Of a stretch of DNA of 64,000 nt, positions 1 through 9,654 are shown piece after piece (the stretch's first letter is position 1; each line of letters begins with the position of its first letter). The translations under genes were made by a program, and so were the position numbers. A model generated the notes under the pieces. The model worked only from the letters and a program-made list of their open reading frames with translations, made no database searches and was not told the DNA's origin. This stretch comes from Cryphonectria parasitica EP155 (lineage: Eukaryota > Ascomycota > Sordariomycetes > Diaporthales > Cryphonectriaceae), in assembly GCF_011745365.1 (NCBI RefSeq), contig NW_024468913.1:2976001-3040000 (forward strand), written 5' to 3'.

Positions 1-2
1 GC

Positions 3-1190
3 CTCTGCCGCTTACTTGAGCGCCTCAACTTTTCAGTCACCCGGAAGGATGGCTCCATGATCATTCAGAAGATCCCTCGCGCGGAACGGTCCACAACCCT
101 TAATGAGTCTACGGTAGACCCCAGCGCGTCTATTCGAAGGTCAGGGACCCTCAGCAAGACGCCTGACAGCAGCGACCTCGAGCTCCTGTACTGGATGAAC
201 AACGCAGACCAGGCCATAGAGAGCGAGAAGTATCAAGCCTTCATGTCTGAGCTCGGCATTTTCGATATTGATAGTTTCACCGAGACTATCTACAAGCGCG
301 TCAAGGACGTCGAACATATGGCCCGCAAACTACAGCGTGATGCACGCTCATACCGCGACAAAGCACATGCTCTCCAGAAAGAAGCCCATGACAAGATCGC
401 TTTCAAGAACTTCAAGGAAGGCGATCTAGCTCTGTTCCTTCCGACTAGGAACCAGATGACCGGAGCATGGGCTGCTTTCAACATCGGCTTCCCACACTAT
501 TTCTTGCGAGAACAGGAATCGCACCGCTTGCGGAACAGGGAGTGGCTCCTGGCTCGCATCAGCCGTGTGCAGGAACGAGTGGTGGATCTGTCCAAGAGCT
601 TGAGCAATCAAGCCTTGGGCAACGGTGGAGCTGAGACTGAATCCATGGACGAAGAGAATGACAACCCATTCGACCTCTCGGACGGTTTGCGGTGGTACCT
701 GATCGACGCCCAGGAGGACAAGCCCGGCGCACCCTCGACGCCGGGGCTCGGGAAAACCACTGTCGCTGCTAATAAGGTCGACGCCGTAGCGGAGAAGACC
801 CATATCCGCAATGCCTCCGGGAAAGGCCTTGGTCTAGTCAATCGTGCACCGACTGGCATTGACGGGGTCAGCAAGACCCTTTCGAAGAGCCTCGAGAGCC
901 GTCGCTCGAGCACAAGCTCTAGGCGGGCAATGCCCTTTGGGATTGGTGGGAAGGGGAGCGCCCTGGCCAGCGATGCCAACTCGCTACGAGCTGCAGCTGC
1001 TGAATCGCCTGACGTGGCCGCCGAATCAAGCGCGCACCAGGGACCGAGCACCGCAACAGAGCAAGCCAGCGCAGGCGGCGCTGATAATGAGGCGTCAGAG
1101 GCAGGCCCGACGGAGCAGCAGGAGCAGCGATCAACCGAAGACGGGTCGCATGGCCCCGAGGTGCGCTATCAGGATCTACTCGGACCATAG
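3..1190 (+). CDS. ATG11: Autophagy-related protein 11 (Atg11), C-terminal part, cut by the window start
   Basis: The reading frame is open from base 3 to the TAG at 1188-1190, giving 395 residues; the 5' end lies outside the window. Atg11 is the scaffold of selective autophagy: it binds cargo receptors and recruits the Atg1 kinase to the phagophore assembly site. What identifies it is the conserved C-terminal Atg11 domain, with the motifs FKEGDLALFLPTRN, AAFNIGFPHYFLRE and REWLLARISRVQERVVDLS (about residues 140-200 of the visible part). A short coiled-coil stretch precedes it (VKDVEHMARKLQRDARSYRDK). The last ~180 residues are low-complexity, rich in Ser, Ala and Gly, as is usual for filamentous fungal Atg11. 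It converges with bL9m across a spacer of about 0.8 kb. The family call is firm; nothing can be said about the missing N-terminus. Confidence 0.93.
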   Translation, partial: LCRLLERLNFSVTRKDGSMIIQKIPRAERSTTLNESTVDPSASIRRSGTLSKTPDSSDLELLYWMNNADQAIESEKYQAFMSELGIFDIDSFTETIYKRVKDVEHMARKLQRDARSYRDKAHALQKEAHDKIAFKNFKEGDLALFLPTRNQMTGAWAAFNIGFPHYFLREQESHRLRNREWLLARISRVQERVVDLSKSLSNQALGNGGAETESMDEENDNPFDLSDGLRWYLIDAQEDKPGAPSTPGLGKTTVAANKVDAVAEKTHIRNASGKGLGLVNRAPTGIDGVSKTLSKSLESRRSSTSSRRAMPFGIGGKGSALASDANSLRAAAAESPDVAAESSAHQGPSTATEQASAGGADNEASEAGPTEQQEQRSTEDGSHGPEVRYQDLLGP

Positions 1191-2027
1191 TGACGGTCTC
1201 AGATTGCTGACTTTTGAAACGTGTTGTTTTTTTGTGTTGCATAGCAAAGCCATTACGGCTCGCGGCTTCTTCAACAAGCAATGTTGCAGGCAAGGCGGCC
1301 GAAGCAGTTCAGATCCCATCTTCTGCGACAGCAAGACATGAACGCGCCCTCGAAGAGTGATGACCCATCAAGGGTCATTCGGACCAAAAAGGCATTGGGA
1401 ACCGCCCTGGAGTCTAGAGAACAGTTCTGAGAGTGGCCGGAAGGCCAGTAAATGACCACTGAATGATGCATTGTGCAAGGCAGGGACGGCGTCTTATCAA
1501 AAATTGATCTCGGCTACCAACTCGTGATGGAGCCACCAGAAACTTTTGGGGCCTCGCGTTACTCGGCGTTCATGCTACACACCTAAAGGGCCCTAAGTGT
1601 GGGACATTCGCACCTTAGACGCGTCAGATAAATGGTTCTTCTTGGGTGGAGGATATGCTCTATCTTGTCTACAGGCGTCAGGGTTTGTTTTCTTTCTTTT
1701 CTCTTTATAATGTGGAACAGAAGGAGGGTCAAAGGGACCTTAGCCTGTAAACTCTATGCGGCATCATCAATACTAGCATATTTATTACCTTTCAGATGGC
1801 AGACGCGCCATGGGCCTTGTTTCCTGCGCCGTCACTTCACATCTATGTGCGTCGACTTCAACAAAACTTCACGGGCATCTTGATATAAATGGAAGATGTA
1901 CTCGCAAACTGGCTTCTTTGGAGACGCTCGTAGCAGGAACAAGCCACTTCTCTCTGTTCCTGGGATTGTTCCCCCCCCCCCCCCCCACCCAAAAAAAAAA
2001 AAGGACGTCAACCGCAAGAGCAAGTCT
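1191..2027. other. Convergent spacer between ATG11 and bL9m
   Basis: These 837 bases lie between two 3' ends and should carry both 3' UTRs. I see no credible ORF or RNA gene. A C16 tract (1971-1986) is followed by ACCC and an A12 run (1991-2002), ending about 25 bases beyond the bL9m stop. Confidence 0.6.
1971..2002. repeat. Homopolymer tract C16-ACCC-A12
   Basis: A run of 16 C, then ACCC, then 12 A. It sits just downstream of the bL9m stop codon, so it would be in that gene's 3' UTR (as T12-GGGT-G16). Length is probably polymorphic or sequencing-sensitive. Confidence 0.8.
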
Positions 2028-3352
2028 CTAATGCGGTACAACCGTGATCGTCCTTCTGATGGGCTCGACCCTCGCCTTGCCAACATGCGCCCGGATCTCC
2101 ACCTCGAACGATCCAATCTTCTCCACCTTGTCCACGCCAGCCCCGAGCCCAATAAACTGGATGTCCTCAGGCTGCACATGGATGCGGACCGCCTCCGGGT
2201 CGAGCATCATCTTCTCCTTCACAACGCTGGCGATGTGCTGCAGCGACACGGACCCGTGAATCTTGCGCCTCTCCTCGGCCTCCTTCTCCTTTTGCCTCTG
2301 CTCCCTCTCCAGCTCCTCGGCCACCTTAGCCGCGGCCAGCCTCTCTTCTTCCTCCTCTTCCTTCTTCTCCTCCTCCTTTGCCTTAGCGGCCTTCTCGGCC
2401 TCGGTCTGTCCGCGCAGCATGGACCGCCGCTGTTCGAGTGGTGAGAGGGCCTTCTTGGCCTGCTCCGATGTGGGTTTGGCTGCCGCCTTTGCGGACTCCA
2501 GTGCCGATGCTGAGGATGGTTCTGGCGAGGCGGTTGTCTTGCCAGCGGCGGGAGGAGGGTGAACGAGGCGGCGCTCGAAGATGAGGGTCTCGTCGATCAG
2601 GGTCTGCATCAGCTCAAGGGCGCGGTTGGGCTGTGTATTGTCAGGAGTCAGCTTGTTTGTCGATCGCCCAGGCATCATTATCATCACCACCGCCGCCGCA
2701 GCCGCCAAGCCAGTGAGAAAGGGGAGGAGGAGGATAAGAAGCTTACAGGGAGATGCTCAATCTCAACAGCAGGCTTTGCGGCCTCGAACACGGGCGCTGC
2801 GGGCGGAGCACCAAAGGCCCCGAGGGTCGAGCCGAGATTCAAGCCGGCGACGGCATCGACAGCGTCGCCGCCCGCAGACCCTTCGCGCCTGTTCACGCCG
2901 AACATGTAGTCACGCTCGCCAATGTCCTGCTTGGTCAGGCCCAGCTCTGAGAGGCGGGCGCGCGTCATGTACTCGGCCTTGCGGTTGGGGAAGAAGTGGT
3001 TGCGCATGCGGCCACGATCGGTGCGGAAGATGGAGCCTGTTTTGGGGGGGGGGGAAGAGCGTGTGGTTTCAAGGTCCTTTGGTAAGCAAAAGTACAGTCT
3101 AGAGAGGAAGAAGAGATATAGGAGGGATTGAGAATTAATCAATGATGCCTCACCTTCTGGTCCGAACTGCGGGACATCCTTGAGCAGTCGCACGACGACG
3201 CCTTGGTCTCGAAGCCGACCCTCTGTCTTCTTCCCTCGCACCTGCGTCAGGGCGATCGAGGCGTTGCCGGTCTGTGATGATGAGGCTGGTGATGTGATTC
3301 GCCTGAGACATGCCAGACATGTGGGCGGTCTGCCCACCAGAGGCGAGGTCAT
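2028..3352 (-). CDS. MRPL50: Mitochondrial large-subunit ribosomal protein bL9m (MRPL50 family)
   Basis: Three exons on the minus strand: 3352-3154, 3036-2747 and 2630-2028, together 1092 nt (363 residues). Both introns are GT-AG (GTGAGG..ACAG, GTAAGC..ACACAG) and preserve frame. The product should be part of the mitochondrial ribosome large subunit. The bL9 N-domain is visible: VVVRLLKDVPQFG, FRTDRGRMRN, then FPNRKAEYMT, the fungal version of the bacterial G-x-x-ARN-x-LIP segment. The N-terminus is basic and rich in Ser and Thr, fitting a mitochondrial presequence. Residues ~215-290 form a highly charged Glu/Lys/Ala helix (EEEKKEEEEEERLAAAK), probably coiled coil. The C-terminal ~75 residues (SLQHIASVVKEKMMLD onward) resemble the bL9 C-domain extension. 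Intron 1 contains a G11 tract. The start is the first ATG in a good context; exon 3 is inferred from frame and a clean acceptor. Confidence 0.88.
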
Positions 3353-3879
3353 GGTGGGGGTAAGCTGTCAGATCGAGGGTGTGGGTGGGCTGTCTGCTGC
3401 GTCCTCCTACCGCATTCACGACACTTTTTTGAATGGGGAAGATTTCGCGTTGCGAGCTTTGGGGATTGCAGTCAGTAGACTTTCCGCTGCCACCCCCCCC
3501 CCCCCCGTGTGTTCATTGGCCAATCGGTTGGGGTACCGAGTAGCTGGGGTCTCCACCTTAGCTTCTTGGGCCCAGGCCTTGCTATACTGAACGGTAGTAC
3601 GTACTTGAGTACTATGGAACATTCACATGTAGTAAGTAGTAAGACGACTCTTGAGATCCGACCCAAACTTAAGGAACGATCAACTTCAACCAAGGCCCCT
3701 GTTGCTAATGCAAGAATATACGCCATGATGAGGCTCTATTTTCATCTTCTTGCTACCAGTCTCAGAGTCAGAACTTACTTATATCTCAGAATGGTGTTCC
3801 AGTATTGTTCATTAATAATTATCTCGTTGCCTGTAAAACTATTACCCAACAAATAGGTGTTTGGTCTAAGTCTGTCTGT
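3353..3879. other. bL9m promoter and AATase 3' flank
   Basis: Tandem minus-strand arrangement: this spacer holds the upstream region of bL9m and the 3' UTR of the acetyltransferase-like gene. It contains a C14 tract at 3493-3506 and TAGTA-rich sequence near 3590-3650. No gene seen. Confidence 0.55.
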
Positions 3880-5474
3880 CTACCTTGCGCCAGTAAAAAT
3901 GCCAAATTTGCCATCCTTCTCAAATGTATCGAGCCACTCGTGCATATCCGCCATGACCTCGTCCATGGTTGTCGTCTCGATGGCACCATCCTGCCAACTA
4001 AACACAGCACTCACAGGTCCATCCTCCACCCCGACGACGTTCACGTTAAAGGCCGGTCCAGCAACGTGGACAGGCTGTGTGAAGAGCGCCCTCGTGATGT
4101 GCCAGCCCCCACGGTCCTCACCAATACTGCCCTTGATCGTCCCGATATTAGAAAGGGCCCACGTGCCCGACCTAGCCTTTCCGATCTTTTCCAGCCACCA
4201 TTTGTTGAAATCGCCAACGTATTGCATCATCCCGACAACGTCGTCGTTGGGCAGAGTGGCGACCTTGGCCTTGATCTCATTGCGCCACGCCGCGGCCAGC
4301 GGCCAGAGAAGCGAATCCTCGGCAATATCGTTCTCGTCGCCGCGCCGGCCCAAGCCTGCCCGTAGCTTGCTCACTGTAACGGCGTCCCACACGCTGTTGG
4401 TCCCCGTGTTGAGATCTGTCAAGACCCCCGTCAGGTCCATGTTGACGCCAGGAGGCCGCCTCGCCCAGGGCAGGAGACTAATAGCCGTCTCTCCTGCGAA
4501 GGACGAGGCGACATGTGCAGGGACTCGCTTAACCATGGCAGCCAGTGTGAGAATGTGCAGGATGCCGCTCAGGGTGGTCCCGTGGGCTCTGCATGCGACG
4601 ATGAGACGGCGGACGGTCGGAGGGTTGATGGTGACCAGGCGGAGGTGGAGCGTGTTGGGCTCGATAGCCACTGGCTTTCCAGTCCAGGGGGCGGGTGGTG
4701 GCGTGGATTTCAGCCACAGCGGACCGAATGCATCCCAGAGGGTTTTGAGAAAGTAGGACCAGGAGATTTTGAGGTCCACGAGGTCTTCCTGGCTGGGTGC
4801 GAGGATAAGGGGTGCCTGTGCGTCAAAAGTGAGAATGTGGTCCTTCAGCTCCGGCGGTGGGCCGTCGGAAGTTGTGTTCAGCTCCCTAAGGAGCTCCCTG
4901 TGGAAGACCGTTGTGCTCTTTCCATCTGCAAGCGCATGGTGATTTGCGAAGACCAGGTCGAGAACGACGTCCTCAGGTGTTCCGCCTGCCTCGTCCTGAA
5001 CGACAAGTAGCTTCCAGGGCGGGCGGTTCGCAATGTCAGGCCAGAGCTGTTCCAGCCTGCTCTTGATGGCCTGCAGGACTTGCTCGTCATGCTGCGCTGG
5101 GTTCGTCGTCGCCACGGTCCTCCACTCCACGAAATCGTGCAGGTCCATGGACGGCACGCTCACGAAGCATGCCTTGGTTGTATCCTCGCCAGTGATGCCG
5201 ACTCTCAATCCGCCAAGACGAAGGACCAGTCGTGCCACTGCCTGCTCTATAACCTCTCGGATCGGGCGGCCCCGCAACGCCTCCCTTGAGAGTACATACT
5301 GGCATGAATTCGCGATGCCCCGGTAGAAACCTAGATTGTGTCTCGAGGTTGAGAAGTGCTCCCTGTACAATGCAATGATTTTTCAGTAGAAGTTAGACGA
5401 GGTGGAAGAGCGCGAATGGACAGATGAAATGTCACGTACATGAGCCCACACTGGCGGACGACTGTTGACTTCAT
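3880..5474 (-). CDS. Alcohol acetyltransferase (AATase) family protein
   Basis: Two exons, 5474-5440 and 5362-3880 (505 residues). The first coding exon is only 35 nt; joining it across the GTACGT..TACAG intron yields QCGLMEHFSTSRHNLGFYRG, which matches the usual start of this fungal family (ERYSTARHHLGFY-like). Family members transfer an acetyl group from acetyl-CoA to an alcohol or amine acceptor. The catalytic HxxxD motif of the CoA-dependent acyltransferase (condensation-like) fold is present at His154 to Asp158 (HALAD inside FANHHALADGKST). The C-terminal half keeps family landmarks such as SNIGTIKG and FNVNVVGVEDGPVSAVFSWQ. No transmembrane segment or signal peptide is obvious. Substrate cannot be predicted; yeast Atf-type and sterol-deacetylating relatives are only distantly informative. 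There are no biosynthetic neighbours. Confidence 0.87.
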
Positions 5475-6375
5475 CTTGTTACTCAACGCTGCTGGCTCAG
5501 CGTTCGCATACTCTTTGGCGTGATAAGAGCCAGTCGTTCACGTTAGACAGAGGTGGTTTTGTAGCAAAGAAGAGACCTCAAGAGCTGTAGAAGACCTGCG
5601 ATTCTCTTAGATGTAATGGTGTCTGTGTTGTGCCTGACAAAAACCTTGTCTATGAATGTTTACAGTTAGGAGGATCAAGATCCATCCGCCTGGCACAGCA
5701 GCATCTCAAAAATACCCATGCACCTTGAACGTAAGCGCCCTTAACCAGCCAGGTGGAAAGAGGAAAGCACAGTATTCAGTATGTACTCAGACTGAAGCCC
5801 AATCGACTGACTGATCAGCATACCAAGCTCGCATGGCGGCAGACGAAAGCTTTATCTCTATTGAGATATTTCCAGCGATGCGTATCATCTTCTCTGCTAT
5901 GGCATGGTAAGTGGTACTGGTGGCTGTCTGACTTCGGACGGTTCCGAGGCCTCAACCCGATTTAAGCTACTGTTGGTAGTAAACCGGGCACTAAATAGAG
6001 GGGCACAATGCGACAGCTTTGTACCCGTGAACCCCTGCCACGCCTGCTATTTGACCCACAAGCGCGCCAACCCCGTCACCAGCAACCTTCCCCACGAAGC
6101 CTTCCAGGAACCTCTGATGCCAGCACCAATCGACATCGAACCGCACTACCGTCTTCACCTGTATGGCGCACTGACAAAGCACATAAACAACCCCCTCTTT
6201 ACATTCTATTCTGTTATTTTGGAACGCGACTGTTCGTACGACAGTTTCCCCAAACCGCGACGCGCTTGGTATGAAGAAACGCGACGACAACCCCGACCTT
6301 TCTTTCACTACCTACAGAGAATGCCGACTGTCGCACCCTGACTTCCTGTCGTCGCATCCCTTCGAATGATAGGAA
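5475..6375. other. Divergent intergenic region upstream of the AATase and the 1092-residue protein
   Basis: About 0.9 kb containing both promoters. Short ORFs here are not conserved-looking and none has a recognisable motif. The 3' portion (6000-6375) is C-rich and probably 5' UTR of the plus-strand gene. Confidence 0.5.
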
Positions 6376-9300
6376 ATGAGCTTCGGAGACGAGAACGGAG
6401 AGGAACCGATCGTTCTACGGACGCGCGCCAACAGTAGAACCCAACTGCCTCCAGCTGCGACCGCCGACGACCACAGCGCAAAGACCCACGACCGCGCGCA
6501 TGACGGTTTCGATTCCAAAGAAAACAATCGTCCTTACGCACGCGAACCCCAAAACACCATGGCGACCAACGCCAGCCACACCAAGAAGCTGAGCTCGGGC
6601 TCAGCCTCAGGCTTTCACTTTCTCTCACCTGAAACCTCCCGCATACCCCGACCAGCCTCTAGAGCGAGCGCCACACGATCGCCCCGAAGACCCTTGGAGC
6701 TTGACGAGTGCATTAGGATGGCACAGGAGAAGTTTGGCGTGAACTACAATCCGGGCTCCCCTAGCCCTGCTCCACGACCCACAACCCGTATCGCTGGCAC
6801 CGCAGACCGTCGCACGCCGACTATGCCCTTCACCGACAAGGCAATCGATATGGGCCGTGTTGGCGTCAAGCACACGCGTCGAGAGAGCACCCTCAGCGCT
6901 AAGGGAGCCTTGGGCGCCTTGTCGCGCGACGACGAGGAATCAGACGAGGAGTTTGCGCGAAAGATGCAACAATTCGATGAAGCTGAGAAAAAGATGAGGG
7001 CAATGAAGGAAAAGAAAACATGGGTCAAGCGCAATGGCGCGTCCCCCGCAGTCCGCAAGGCAAGTGCGTCCAGCGCCGACGATGGTATTATCGGCAACAG
7101 CAACTCGGGCAGCAGCAAAAGCCAAGAGCCGCGACAAGACTGGGGCAAACCCGACTCCTCCTATTCCAAGGTCCTGCAGAGGTTTGCGGGCAACCCAGAG
7201 TCTGCTGCAGCTTTCAACGAGAAGCTTGGCTTCGAATACGTCAAGGATGAACAGCGCTTGAAGAGGAAGGCCCACGAGCAGGATACTGGCATGGCCGCTC
7301 CGCGGGCAGGCACAACAACACCTCCTCCCAACGATGGCTACTCTTGGCAGGTGGACGACGATTTCACAGCTGAAGATCTCCAGGTCTCCACCAGCCCCCC
7401 TGTAGGCTACGCACGCACGAATACCAAAATCGATGAGATTCGAGAGCTGGAGCGTATGTTTCCCGCAGAGAACAAGAAGCCATTCAGCCCGCAGCGCACG
7501 AACGCCCGCCTCGACGAGATTCGCCGCCTGGAACTGGAGGCCGAAGACAGCTCTCCAACCACTCAGGTGGAGGTTGCTGATGCGCCTCCAGTCTATTCAC
7601 AGCCCTCAACAGCCGGCGGCAATGAGGATCGCGCCCAAGATATTGAGGGTCTTTCCAAGAGAATCGCGAGCATGACACGTCTAGATGCGATCTCCGAGAG
7701 TGAACCCAAGTCCAATGCTGAGGCGCCGCCCCGGTTCAGCCCACATGATGCATCGAGTCCAAAGGACAAATCGCAACAGAAGAGCAGCTACAAAAGTCTG
7801 GACGGAGAGAGACTTCGGGACAACCCCGTCACAACAGCCTTCTCCAGTGCGCCTCAAAATGGCGACAAAGAACCACAACTACATCAACAGGGTGGCGACG
7901 ACGACAATGCTCTGCAGGAGCAGGAGGCAAAGGTTCATACTCCTGCAAAAGAAGACTCCCAAGATTTGCTCAGAAGATTGGCCAGGGCATCCAGCAAGAG
8001 TCCCAGCCCCAGTCCGTTGCAGGATCAAAAGGTTCTCGAACCTCGACGAGAGCAAGAGCAAAAGGTGGAGGCCGTACCCATCTCAACCGACCGATTCAGT
8101 ACTTCAGCTGTTAAGGACAGCGAAGTGGATGGAGGCCCCGCAGCGCCTGTCTCTCTTGTAAACAAGGCGCTCTCACCTTCAAAGCACACAGTTGGCTTCG
8201 CCGGCATCTCGCGTTCAAACTCCAACAACTCGGTCGCATCTAAGTCGAGTGTTGTATCCTGGGATCCTACTCCTCGCATCCAGGCCGAAGCTAAGCTCTT
8301 CGCACTGGGAAATGATTCGGAACGAGGATCACTCCGTGCTCCGTCACCTATACCCAACTCTGACCTTGACGAGGAGGAGGAGGAGGAGGAGATGGACAAG
8401 GATGCAGATGAGACACCCCGACCCAACAGAGTCGATCCTCTCAGCATGCCCACACCGGTGGTCACTGGTGCCTTCCTCGAGACACCCGCCCCTGTCAAGG
8501 CTGAGCAGGGCGGTCGCTCCCCTTCCAGGTTTCTGTCGCCAGAAAAGCGCGGTCCAAAGGATCGAAACCTTAGCACGTCGCCACGAGGAACTCGGTCTGA
8601 GGGACACCGGCGGCCTACCCGTCAAGCGTCGTCCAGAGACACAAGAAGAACCAAGTCTACTTCGCGTCCCCGCTCACCATTGAGGAACTCAGTCAAGCCA
8701 CCCACGGTTGGGGACGATCTTCGTGAGATCCTGAGAAAGAACGACCTGGATGATTCGACCCTGGACGATGTGACAGATCTGGTCCTGTCTTCGTCGGATC
8801 CTGAGAAGCTGGTGGAAATCCTCAAGCCCAAGTCTAAGGGTGACATGGATGAGCTTCTCCAGGATGAACAGCTGAGGAGGCTGAGTGGCATGAGCGAGGC
8901 GCTGAAGACGGGCCTAGCAGGCATTCGCACGGCCCGGAAGGGCATCGAACGCCTCGAGGGCCAAATTTCCCGCCCCGAGACCCATCCATCATCAGCTACC
9001 AATGGGCTTGCCATTCCTACCAAGAACGATGGTTTCACCTACATTCAAGTCCCAATTCCACGCCTCTACCGTACTAAGCCCAAGTTTCGACCTACTCTGC
9101 TGGGTTTCCTCTTCCTGCTTTTGAGTTTCTGGCACATATATTGGGCCGTGGAGAACGTGTTCTACGATACGTGGGGCAAACAGAAGGTCTGCTACAGAGG
9201 CTCGCCATGCCGCTGGGATATGGATGATCCTGAGTATGGATTTGTCATTCCTGTCAAGGTTGACGAGTGGATTACTGGTGGTGCAATCCGTCCACATGCC

Positions 9301-9654
9301 GCTCGATGGCTAGAGGAGGCCCAGGACAGCTGGGCAGACTTCGAGGATTGGTTGACTGGCACGGACATCCGCAAAGTCAATCATCAGGCCATCCGAGACT
9401 CGGCAAAGAAAGATCAGTACTGGCGACGAATCGAAAAGAAGGGCCTGTTCCCCAAGTGGAATCCGGATCCTTGGATGCGCCCACAGTTCGAGGCCTGGGA
9501 GCATGAGGCACAGGCGAGAGAGGCGGCTGAGGATCGTGCTGTACTGGGATATAATGATCCAGACGAGCCTACAAACGACAGTGAAAGCATGGAGAAAGAC
9601 CAGCCTATCTCTAGGGACTCAACAACGGTCGACTCCTCAGGTTCCTGGTGGTAA
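6376..9654 (+). CDS. Large disordered protein with one C-terminal transmembrane helix
   Basis: Single-exon gene of 1092 residues, ATG at 6376 to TAA. I do not recognise the family. Residues 1-890 are mostly disordered, rich in Ser, Pro, Glu and Lys. A charged coiled-coil-like helix lies near 190-218 (EEFARKMQQFDEAEKKMRAMKEKK), and two copies of an R-T-(N)-x-(K/R)-(I/L)-D-E-I-R-x-L-E motif occur near 347-382. An acidic run (DEEEEEEEMDKD) is near 665. A more ordered region (DDLREILRKNDLDDSTLDDVTDLVLSSSDPEKLVEIL) follows at ~780-820. One strong hydrophobic helix at ~905-923 (TLLGFLFLLLSFWHIYWAV) is followed by ~165 residues. The architecture suggests a tail-anchored-like or single-pass protein of an internal membrane, perhaps the nuclear envelope or ER, with a long cytosolic or nucleoplasmic arm. 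That location is inference from layout only. Confidence 0.75.
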   Translation: MSFGDENGEEPIVLRTRANSRTQLPPAATADDHSAKTHDRAHDGFDSKENNRPYAREPQNTMATNASHTKKLSSGSASGFHFLSPETSRIPRPASRASATRSPRRPLELDECIRMAQEKFGVNYNPGSPSPAPRPTTRIAGTADRRTPTMPFTDKAIDMGRVGVKHTRRESTLSAKGALGALSRDDEESDEEFARKMQQFDEAEKKMRAMKEKKTWVKRNGASPAVRKASASSADDGIIGNSNSGSSKSQEPRQDWGKPDSSYSKVLQRFAGNPESAAAFNEKLGFEYVKDEQRLKRKAHEQDTGMAAPRAGTTTPPPNDGYSWQVDDDFTAEDLQVSTSPPVGYARTNTKIDEIRELERMFPAENKKPFSPQRTNARLDEIRRLELEAEDSSPTTQVEVADAPPVYSQPSTAGGNEDRAQDIEGLSKRIASMTRLDAISESEPKSNAEAPPRFSPHDASSPKDKSQQKSSYKSLDGERLRDNPVTTAFSSAPQNGDKEPQLHQQGGDDDNALQEQEAKVHTPAKEDSQDLLRRLARASSKSPSPSPLQDQKVLEPRREQEQKVEAVPISTDRFSTSAVKDSEVDGGPAAPVSLVNKALSPSKHTVGFAGISRSNSNNSVASKSSVVSWDPTPRIQAEAKLFALGNDSERGSLRAPSPIPNSDLDEEEEEEEMDKDADETPRPNRVDPLSMPTPVVTGAFLETPAPVKAEQGGRSPSRFLSPEKRGPKDRNLSTSPRGTRSEGHRRPTRQASSRDTRRTKSTSRPRSPLRNSVKPPTVGDDLREILRKNDLDDSTLDDVTDLVLSSSDPEKLVEILKPKSKGDMDELLQDEQLRRLSGMSEALKTGLAGIRTARKGIERLEGQISRPETHPSSATNGLAIPTKNDGFTYIQVPIPRLYRTKPKFRPTLLGFLFLLLSFWHIYWAVENVFYDTWGKQKVCYRGSPCRWDMDDPEYGFVIPVKVDEWITGGAIRPHAARWLEEAQDSWADFEDWLTGTDIRKVNHQAIRDSAKKDQYWRRIEKKGLFPKWNPDPWMRPQFEAWEHEAQAREAAEDRAVLGYNDPDEPTNDSESMEKDQPISRDSTTVDSSGSWW

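Noticed and set aside
3416..3726. Short minus-strand ORFs around the C14 tract
   Set aside because: They depend on reading through a homopolymer and overlap each other in different frames.
5363..5370. Start of the acetyltransferase-like protein at a TTG (5370)
   Set aside because: TTG is not a normal nuclear start; a 35-nt upstream exon with ATG at 5474 restores the conserved family N-terminus.
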